Assembly (NCBI GenBank): GCA_964515195.1
Contig: CAZETK010000059.1
Location: 1-21,557 of the forward strand
DNA length: 21,557 nucleotides
Reading direction: 5' to 3'
Origin: Ga0074139 sp964515195
GTDB taxonomy: Bacteria; Bdellovibrionota; Bdellovibrionia; Bdellovibrionales; Bdellovibrionaceae
This document shows positions 16,173 through 21,557 of the stretch, piece after piece. The first letter of the stretch is position 1, and each line of letters starts with the position of its first letter. A model generated the notes under the pieces. The model worked only from the letters and a program-made list of their open reading frames with translations, was not told the DNA's origin and did no database searches. Both the position numbers and the translations under genes were made by a program.

Positions 16173-17288
16173 CTAGCGGTTGTTAATTTCTCGAAGGGTT
16201 GAAAAAGCGCGGCTCGACTTTCCCGGGTGGCGCTGTTTTAAATTGCCAATTGTCTTAATTCGCTCTTCAGCAAAACGATCAGCAGCCGTATGGGTACCGA
16301 TATTATCTCGCTTAGCCAGCTGGAAAACCTTCAAGACATTGTCATAAACACGCTTGGTCTTTTCGAGAGCACGTTCAGGGCTGTAGCCCTCGAGCTCGAC
16401 AAAAACGTTCATCAATCCACCGGCGTTCACCACGTAATCAGGAGCGTAAAGAATTCCTCGAGCCTTTAAAGCATCGCCATGGCGAGGTTCCATTAATTGA
16501 TTGTTGGCTCCACCTGCGACAACTTTACATCTTAGTTTTTCGATCGTGTTGTCATTGATGATACCACCCAAGGCATTGGGAGAGAGAATATCACAATCCA
16601 TAAAAAGAATTTCGTCAGGATGGCAAGACTGAACTTTGTACTGATCTACCATCCGCTTAACTCGCTCTTGATCAAGATCGGTGATCGTGACCAAGGCCCC
16701 CTCCTCCACCAAATGTCGAACCAGATTGGAGCCGACGTTTCCCAGTCCTTGAACAGCAATGCGAACACCTTTCAAAGAATCCGTTTGAAACTGTTCCTTG
16801 GCGGCGGCTTTAACTCCCATCAAAACTCCATGGGCTGTATAAGGGGAAGGATCTCCCGATCCGCCAAAGTCTTTTGGGATCCCTGTCACCCAAGGCGTTT
16901 CCATATAGATATATTCCATGTCAGTCACACTGGTGCCTACATCTTCAGCTGTGATATACTTCCCGTTTAAGGAGTTTACAAACTGGCCGAAAGCTCGAAA
17001 CATACCCTCTGTCTTTTGAGTTTTCGAATCTCCGATGATAACGGCCTTTCCGCCCCCCAGATTCAACCCAGAAGCGGCCGCCTTGTAAGTCATTCCTTTG
17101 GAAAGTCTTAAGACATCCACCAATGCTTCTTCTTCTGTTTTGTAGTTCCACATCCGGGTTCCACCCAAAGCTGGCCCTAATGCGGTATTGTGGATAGCTA
17201 TGATCGCTTTTAAGCCAACGTTCTTGTCGTGACAGAAAACGACCTGTTCATGTTCACCATGTTTGGAAATCAATTCGAATGGTCCCAA
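16173..17288 (-). CDS. Leucine dehydrogenase (Glu/Leu/Phe/Val dehydrogenase family)
   Basis: The enzyme deaminates leucine and other branched-chain amino acids to their 2-oxo acids with NAD+, feeding catabolism or branched-chain fatty-acid synthesis. The 371-residue product carries GPALGGTRMW at 38-47, TYKAAASGLNLGGGKAVI with Lys69 and catalytic Lys81, AEDVGT with Asp116, and the NAD+ loop GLGNVG at 181-186. The GGTRMW motif and length (about 365) fit leucine rather than glutamate or phenylalanine dehydrogenase. The start is TTG 17288: the first codons match the family N-terminus, no ATG is near, and AAGGAG lies 8 bases upstream. Valine and isoleucine are probably also used. It is likely the first gene of a transcript with the YfgM-like gene and bamB. 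Confidence 0.88.
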   Translation of the reverse strand: MGPFELISKHGEHEQVVFCHDKNVGLKAIIAIHNTALGPALGGTRMWNYKTEEEALVDVLRLSKGMTYKAAASGLNLGGGKAVIIGDSKTQKTEGMFRAFGQFVNSLNGKYITAEDVGTSVTDMEYIYMETPWVTGIPKDFGGSGDPSPYTAHGVLMGVKAAAKEQFQTDSLKGVRIAVQGLGNVGSNLVRHLVEEGALVTITDLDQERVKRMVDQYKVQSCHPDEILFMDCDILSPNALGGIINDNTIEKLRCKVVAGGANNQLMEPRHGDALKARGILYAPDYVVNAGGLMNVFVELEGYSPERALEKTKRVYDNVLKVFQLAKRDNIGTHTAADRFAEERIKTIGNLKQRHPGKSSRAFSTLREINNR

Positions 17289-17293
17289 TTGAC

Positions 17294-17302
17294 GATCTCC
17301 TT
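17294..17302 (-). promoter_or_regulatory. Ribosome-binding site that fixes the TTG start of leucine dehydrogenase
   Basis: On the minus strand the sequence reads GAAGGAGATCGTCAA before TTG. AAGGAG, a near-perfect Shine-Dalgarno site, is 8 bases from the TTG, and no ATG lies in the same reach. This supports a non-ATG start. Confidence 0.75.
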
Positions 17303-17380
17303 CAAGAAAAGTGTACAGGTTAGAGTAGATTCTTCTGAAATTTAGGAGATCATGACGGGTTTTAGTGAGGTAAGCGAGAC

Positions 17381-17411
17381 ATTATGCAGAGCGAAAATAG
17401 ACTTTTCGCTC
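17381..17411 (-). promoter_or_regulatory. Perfect inverted repeat upstream of leucine dehydrogenase with a -10-like box
   Basis: GAGCGAAAA (17389-17397) and TTTTCGCTC (17403-17411) are perfect 9-base arms around TAGAC. On the minus strand CATAAT (17386-17381) fits a -10 box at five of six positions, and the repeat would then cover the -35 and spacer of that promoter. This suggests an operator. The A/T part is inside the stem and no T-run follows, so it is not a normal terminator. The -35 match is poor. Confidence 0.4.
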
Positions 17412-17497
17412 GAGAGTCGGAGAATCAACTGAGTTTGTGAAAAAGAGTCCTGCCAAAATCCTTTTTTTGCCAGAGAGCGCGAATAGTAGCAGCTCCC

Positions 17498-17857
17498 TTA
17501 CAGAGAGCTACTTGCGTCATCGAACTCTTGAGCGACGCGATCCATTTGCTTTTTATGAGAGACTGTCTTCTGAGCTTTTTCTTTCTTAAACTTCAACATG
17601 CGGGCTGAGGTCGGCGTGTTGATATTGGTGTAATCACTTTCCACAACCATTGTTGTAGCTTCCTGTTTATTACGGGCATCCCGGAAGGCTTGACTGGATG
17701 TTTTCACCTGTTTTCGGATCTCACCATGAAGCTCTTGTTGAGCCGAAATATTCTCGTTGATCAGGGAATTAAAGTCAGAAACCTTAGCCCAGGCTCCCGA
17801 TGCTAATAATGTACCGGAAATGACAATAACCTTTGTAAGTGTTCTGATGAGATTCAT
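17498..17857 (-). CDS. Small exported, charged helical protein of unknown function
   Basis: The 119-residue product has a clear signal peptide (MNLIRTLTKVIVISGTLLASGAWA, cleavage after residue 24). The ~95-residue mature part is rich in Lys, Gln, Glu and Ser, has no cysteine, and looks helical or coiled-coil-like (EIRKQVKTSSQAFRDARNKQ; KKEKAQKTVSHKKQMDRVAQ). It should be periplasmic. No family is recognised. ATG 17857 has a strong ribosome site, CAGGAGG, about 4-5 bases upstream, so the gene is probably well expressed. It is divergent from the ABC operon at 18058. A weak 7-base hairpin (17491-17509) covers its stop codon, without a T-run. Confidence 0.62.
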   Translation of the reverse strand: MNLIRTLTKVIVISGTLLASGAWAKVSDFNSLINENISAQQELHGEIRKQVKTSSQAFRDARNKQEATTMVVESDYTNINTPTSARMLKFKKEKAQKTVSHKKQMDRVAQEFDDASSSL

Positions 17858-18057
17858 AAAGCCTCCTGCTTTCTATAACAGCAACCGTCATGCCAGACCC
17901 AACCTCTATCTGCACTTGCTAATAGCGCAAAGCTGTCGAACCTTTTAGCAGTTGCGATGCACTCTAAAGCCTTGTCTCAAAATGAGATGGACTTACAGCT
18001 AGGACATCTTAAAGTGAAGGAAGGGTTAATATTTTTTAAGCGAATAGGATCGAGCCG

Positions 18058-18817
18058 TTGCGATTTGAATTAAACCGCGTGTCTCTAAATTTTGAAAACT
18101 CAAAAGCGCAAAGCAAGCGGGGAGCGCCTCCGTTTTTATTTCAGAATCTATCGGTTCAGTTTGCAGGCCCTGGTCTTATCGGAATCCTGGGCCCTAGTGG
18201 TTGTGGAAAGTCGACACTGATCCGCCTTTTGGCAGGACTGCAAAAGCCCAGTTCGGGTGAGCTGACCAAACCCACACCGAACATAAGCTTTGTTTTTCAA
18301 GAAAGTCATCTTCTGAACTGGCGAACTTGCTCTGAAAATGTGGCCCTTCCCTTAGAACTTCAAAATCTTGGTTCAACAGAAGACAGGGCCCGTAAGACAC
18401 TGACTGCTCTAAAAATGGTCTCGCTTGAAAGTTCGGCNNNNNNNNNNCCTTTACCCATCGCAATTATCAGGCGGCATGAAAATGCGCGTATCATTGGCTC
18501 GGGCGTTTATCACAGACCCTCAAGTTTTATTCTGCGATGAACCCTTCAGCGCTCTAGACGAACTGGCCCGGGAAGGCTTGCAGGTGGAGCTTCGGCGATA
18601 CGTTGAGAAGCATAAGGCCCTTTGTTTCTTTGTCACCCACTCATTATCCGAAGCGGTTTTTCTGGCGGATCAAATTTATATTTTTCGCGCTTATGGCCAA
18701 CTGGAAACAGAGCCTCTTATGGTGGGCCGCCAGGATCTTTCGCATTTTCGCGATTCAGAGCTTTACCAGCGGCAGGTTCAGACTCTGCGACGCCAACTCC
18801 GTGGGGGCCCATCATGA
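18058..18817 (+). CDS. ABC transporter ATP-binding subunit (TauB/SsuB/ThiZ type), broken only by an assembly gap
   Basis: The ATPase powers uptake by the permease and binding protein encoded next. Walker A GPSGCGKST is at residues 45-53 and the Q-loop (VFQESHLLNW) has Gln81. After ten N at 18438-18447 the frame resumes one position over with LYPSQLSGGM (signature), VLFCDEPFSALD (Walker B plus D-loop) and FFVTHSLSEA (switch His). The shift exists only because the gap is written as 10 bases; any true length divisible by 3 restores one frame of about 250 residues, the family size. I therefore call one intact gene, not a pseudogene. The start is TTG 18058 with AGGA 8 bases upstream. The stop overlaps the permease start (ATGA). 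Confidence 0.85.
18438..18447. other. Assembly gap (10 N) inside the ABC ATPase gene
   Basis: Ten N between the Q-loop part and the ABC signature. The flanking frames differ, so the real length must be a multiple of 3, not 10. In relatives only a few residues separate these points, so the true gap is probably short. Confidence 0.95.
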
Positions 18818-19584
18818 GGTGGATTTCAAAAATGATTCCGGCCATTCTTGTCTTCACCATTTTGGCAGGAGTTTGGGAAATATTGGTTGCGACCGAGACG
18901 CTTCCAGAATCTCTGTTTCCCTCTCTCCGACATATACTGATAGCGCTTCAAGACACCCCTCAAGAATGGGGACAAGCCTTAAGAGATACGACGACTCATG
19001 CCATATTGGGATTATTGATCAGCTTTGGAGTCGGAAGTGTTTTTTCATTTTTGCTATCACTCTCCCCGTTCTTAAAACGGGCTTTTTTGCCTCTTTCTCT
19101 GTTTTTTCAAACCGTCCCTATCATTGCTATCGCCCCGCTGCTGGTGATTTATTTTGGTTTCGGGGCGCCAACGGTTATTGCGTCGTCGGCGATAGTTTCT
19201 TTTTTCCCGGTGATGGCGAGTTTTTTACTGGGCCTGGAGACTGTGGAAAAAGAAAAGCTGGAACTTTTTCAGCTTTACCAAGCCTCCAAGCTCGATACAC
19301 TTTTTAAACTTCGTTTGCCGAATGCCTTTTTGAACCTCTATTCGGGCCTGAAGGTGGCTGTGGGGTTAGCGATTATTGGCGCCGTGGCCGGAGAGTTTGT
19401 GGCCGGCACAGGGCTTGGAGCTATCATTGACACTTCCCGAACAGCTCAACGAGTTGACCGGGTCTTTGCCGCCTTGTTATTGTTAGCCGCCATTGGGATT
19501 ATGCTACTGGCGGTTCTCAGATTGATTTTCGCTGGCATTCGCATTTATCGACCTTTTGGCCCCGAATCGCAGGAGTGGTCATGA
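18814..19584 (+). CDS. ABC transporter permease (TauC/SsuC/ThiX type)
   Basis: The 256-residue inner-membrane subunit has about six hydrophobic segments, the first at about 8-26. The cytoplasmic coupling loop fits residues ~150-172 (LFQLYQASKLDTLFKLRLPN), a degenerate form of the EAA motif. GEFVAGTGLGAII further on is typical of the nitrate/sulfonate/thiamine-precursor permease group. ATG 18814 overlaps the ATPase stop as ATGA; the open frame upstream of it is the ATPase gene in another frame. The gene ends in a second ATGA overlap with the binding-protein gene. The transported compound cannot be told from the permease. Confidence 0.85.
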   Translation: MRWISKMIPAILVFTILAGVWEILVATETLPESLFPSLRHILIALQDTPQEWGQALRDTTTHAILGLLISFGVGSVFSFLLSLSPFLKRAFLPLSLFFQTVPIIAIAPLLVIYFGFGAPTVIASSAIVSFFPVMASFLLGLETVEKEKLELFQLYQASKLDTLFKLRLPNAFLNLYSGLKVAVGLAIIGAVAGEFVAGTGLGAIIDTSRTAQRVDRVFAALLLLAAIGIMLLAVLRLIFAGIRIYRPFGPESQEWS

Positions 19585-20585
19585 CAAAGCTGAACATACC
19601 CGGACTGGCAGTTTTTATCACAGCCTTCTTGGTCCTGAGCCCTTTAAGTCAGGCCCGGATATCCAAAGGACAAAGCCCCCAGCAATTGCCTGTGACTAAA
19701 TTGACCTTAGCCCTTAACTGGAAAGCTGAGCCTCAATTCGGTGGGTTTTACCAGGCGCAGCTGCAAAATGAATTTAAAAAAAATCACTTGGACGTGACAA
19801 TTCAGGAAGGCGGCTCGGGGACCCCTACTATTCAGATGTTAACTTTCAAAAAAGTGGACATCGCCGTTGTCAGCGCCGAAGAAATCTTAATTTCCAATCA
19901 AAACAACCCCAAAAATCCTGTTATGGCTCTTTATGCAGTCTTCCAAACTAGTCCACAAATTCTGATGACTCGGGCGGAACGAGGAATCCAGAACCTAAAA
20001 GATCTGTTTTCAAAGCCAGGAATCATTTCAGCCCAGTCTGGATTAACTTATGTTTCATTTTTGAAGGCTCAATACCCCAACTCCCCCGTGAAATGGGTGC
20101 CCTACTTAGGAGGCATTTCGGGGCTGTACCAGCTCGATGATTACGCTCAACAGGGCTTTCTGACATCCGAGCCTTTTTTAGCGGAAAAAGACCATATTCG
20201 TATTTCAACATTTTTGATCGCGGACGCTGGATTCAATCCTTACACGACAGTGGTGGCGGTACGAAAAGCCGACTATCAGAAACGAAAGGCCCAGTTGGAT
20301 CGTTTTATTCAAGCCATTGATCAGGGATGGCGTCGTTATCTTACAGACCCGTCACAGGCGAATCAGTTTATGAATCAGTTGAATTCAACCTTAGATCTTG
20401 AAACCTTTCGCAAGTCCGCGGAAGCCCAAAAAAAGCTCATTCAACAAAAGGGTGTGAAGCTGGGTTCCATGTCCCAACAGCGCTGGGAAGATCTGATTCA
20501 AACGCTGTTGGATTTAAAAGTTTTAAAAAAGAAACTACCGGCTGAAGATCAGTATGCAAACTCACTCGAAAAAGTAAGCCCATAA
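19581..20585 (+). CDS. NMT1/THI5-like ABC substrate-binding protein
   Basis: The 334-residue protein is the periplasmic binding subunit of the ABC system. The signal peptide spans residues 1-25 (cleavage at SQA-R). The mature part opens with the family motif LTLALNWKAEPQFGGFY (41-57), followed by DVTIQEGGSG and the segment DIAVVSAEEILIS. This pattern belongs to NMT1/THI5-like proteins, which bind pyrimidine precursors of thiamine (ThiY) or, in relatives, riboflavin and other small ring compounds; the QFGGFY form does not settle which. ATG 19581 is preferred over GTG 19575 because AGGAG (19571-19575) is the ribosome site. No lipobox is seen, so the protein is likely free in the periplasm. Its last 37 bases overlap the end of the convergent outer-membrane protein gene. 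Confidence 0.82.
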   Translation: MTKLNIPGLAVFITAFLVLSPLSQARISKGQSPQQLPVTKLTLALNWKAEPQFGGFYQAQLQNEFKKNHLDVTIQEGGSGTPTIQMLTFKKVDIAVVSAEEILISNQNNPKNPVMALYAVFQTSPQILMTRAERGIQNLKDLFSKPGIISAQSGLTYVSFLKAQYPNSPVKWVPYLGGISGLYQLDDYAQQGFLTSEPFLAEKDHIRISTFLIADAGFNPYTTVVAVRKADYQKRKAQLDRFIQAIDQGWRRYLTDPSQANQFMNQLNSTLDLETFRKSAEAQKKLIQQKGVKLGSMSQQRWEDLIQTLLDLKVLKKKLPAEDQYANSLEKVSP

Positions 20586-21557
20586 GCTTCGTTCTGCCGG
20601 TCAGGTAAATCCGTGGCCAGGTAAAAGGCCCCGATACTGGATTGAAGCTTTCTCGCTCGCCAGGCATATCCTGTAGAGACATAGATGTCATCGCCTATAC
20701 TTTTAACTTCTTTGGTCATCCCATGGTTCAGACCACAAAAAAACTGATGTTGATCATGAGCTTTCCACCGATAGCCAAATCCCTGACGAATACTATAAAG
20801 GTTCAGCTGGTGACCGCTTTCCTCCAGCATGGTGTCCAGTAGAAAATCATGGTTTTTGATATGGAATCCATGACCTACGATCAGCCTGTGGCCCTCTAAA
20901 AAGTTGATTCTTGTTTTGGTCTCGCCCACGGTTTTGATAAGGTCTCCGGCATTGGGAAAGTAAGAAATCGCCTTTGAGCCTGGCTTCTCATAGATTCCCA
21001 GGGCGCGAGACTGATAATTCACCCCAAGGGTATAACCCGTCCAGTGAATATGACTTGAAAGTCCCAGAGAAAAACCTAGCTTTTGCAAATCGGATTGCAG
21101 ACTGCTGACGACAGTGGTTCCGTCATTCAGTTCGGATTCAAAAAAACCTCTATGATTTTGTTCGGCATATTTCAAAACAAACTGCATTCCCAAAGGGAAA
21201 TCCAAGAAGGCCATTGAGTAACCGACATGGCTTTCGGTTAAGCGAGTATCGACCTGCCCTTGTTGAGTGCCGCCACTAGAACTTGTGGCGACGGTTGAAC
21301 TGAGTTGCCATGAAGCCTTGTTTATAAAAAACAGCTCGTGATTCAAATTATGACCCGCATATATCGAGCTAAGATAAGAAGGCGTGAAACTTGACATCCT
21401 TGAGCGGGTCTCGGAATTCTTAGAGGTCGAGGAGGCCAGCGTTGTTCCACCCAAACTGAAGTTATCATCCTTGCGGTATCGAAGAAGGCTGGGGTTATAA
21501 AATGAAGCGGCTTTCGAATCCATTAAAGCAACACCTGTGTTACCCAGAAGTCCTTCG
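20549..21557 (-). CDS. FadL/OMPP1-like outer-membrane beta-barrel protein, 5' end outside the window
   Basis: The frame is open to the window edge, so the start and signal peptide are missing; 335 residues are visible. The first visible residues, EGLLGNTGVALMDSKAASFYNPSLL, match the N-terminal pattern of FadL/OMPP1-type barrels (GxGNxGVA, then A-x-FYNPxxL). The rest alternates polar and hydrophobic residues in short strands, and the protein ends SSEFAY with a C-terminal aromatic residue, the usual BAM recognition signal. ATG 21521 inside this stretch is therefore not the true start. Such barrels carry hydrophobic or small solutes across the outer membrane; the substrate is unknown. It faces the ABC operon tail to tail, and the two genes overlap by 37 bases. 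Confidence 0.75.
   Translation of the reverse strand, partial: EGLLGNTGVALMDSKAASFYNPSLLRYRKDDNFSLGGTTLASSTSKNSETRSRMSSFTPSYLSSIYAGHNLNHELFFINKASWQLSSTVATSSSGGTQQGQVDTRLTESHVGYSMAFLDFPLGMQFVLKYAEQNHRGFFESELNDGTTVVSSLQSDLQKLGFSLGLSSHIHWTGYTLGVNYQSRALGIYEKPGSKAISYFPNAGDLIKTVGETKTRINFLEGHRLIVGHGFHIKNHDFLLDTMLEESGHQLNLYSIRQGFGYRWKAHDQHQFFCGLNHGMTKEVKSIGDDIYVSTGYAWRARKLQSSIGAFYLATDLPDRQNEAYGLTFSSEFAY

Noticed and set aside
17491..17509. Hairpin AGCTCCC / GAGAGCT as terminator of the small exported-protein gene
   Set aside because: The stem is short with one G-U pair, it covers the stop codon, and no T-run follows on the minus strand.
17858..18057. Possible TPP riboswitch before the NMT1/THI5-like operon
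   Set aside because: The conserved TPP-aptamer core sequences (CUGAGA and ACCUGAU-like blocks in order) are not present. Only a short TCTCA/TGAGA hairpin near 17975-17987 and TGCTAA/TTAGCA arms are seen.
18622..18813. Longer permease from an upstream ATG at 18622
   Set aside because: That stretch is the ATPase C-terminus in another frame; the ATGA overlap at 18814 gives the usual permease length.
18425..18817. Separate gene for the second half of the ABC ATPase
   Set aside because: It lacks Walker A and begins inside the assembly gap; it is the C-terminal half of the gene starting at 18058.
1..21557. CRISPR array, insertion sequence or prophage
   Set aside because: No regularly spaced repeats, transposase or phage structural genes are visible on either strand.

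Overview
The window looks like a piece of a Gram-negative (diderm) bacterial chromosome, probably from the Bdellovibrionota or a relative. The diderm call is direct: a BamB lipoprotein, several lipobox lipoproteins and an FadL-like beta-barrel. The phylum is an inference from the many small exported proteins of unknown function and the leucine dehydrogenase / YfgM-like / BamB gene order, and a tree is needed to settle it. Two runs of ten N (12073-12082 and 18438-18447) show that this is a scaffold with placeholder gaps. No stretch longer than about 210 bases lacks a gene.

Layout. (1) 1-1580: a complete AbiEi/AbiEii type IV toxin-antitoxin pair, visibly AT-richer than the rest, with a -10 box framed by an inverted repeat. 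It is followed by a G-rich spacer that fits a G-quadruplex motif (1616-1641). (2) 1643-3530, minus strand: an MscS-type channel and a TtcA-type tRNA thiolase whose start lies inside the channel gene. (3) 3739-7765, plus strand: a lipoprotein with an NlpC/P60-like cysteine-peptidase domain, a large exported protein with a proline-rich and membrane-anchored C-terminus, and a three-helix membrane protein. This is an uncharacterised envelope cluster. (4) 7757-8911, minus strand: a TRAM-less RlmC/RlmD/TrmA-family uracil methyltransferase. (5) 9022-12456, plus strand: a small exported protein and a 969-residue exported TolB-propeller / M28 peptidase / PDZ protein. (6) 12464-14225: three small exported or membrane proteins of unknown function. 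(7) 14287-17288, minus strand: leucine dehydrogenase, a YfgM-like TPR protein and BamB, probably one transcript. (8) 17498-17857, minus: a small exported coiled-coil-like protein. (9) 18058-20585, plus: a compact ABC uptake operon (ATPase, permease, NMT1/THI5-like binding protein) joined by two ATGA overlaps. (10) 20549-21557, minus: the 3' part of an FadL-like outer-membrane protein that overlaps the binding-protein gene tail to tail by 37 bases.

How the parts fit. The exported M28 peptidase and leucine dehydrogenase suit a life on external protein: peptides outside, branched-chain amino-acid catabolism inside. BamB and the YfgM-like protein serve outer-membrane protein biogenesis. The ABC operon resembles transporters for thiamine-pyrimidine precursors, but related proteins carry other vitamins and I see no TPP riboswitch upstream. 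I did not find a clearly new multi-gene system. The best candidates for follow-up are the AbiE operator, the 3.7-7.8 kb envelope cluster, the G-rich spacer, the perfect inverted repeat upstream of leucine dehydrogenase, and the antisense gene-end overlap near 20.57 kb.
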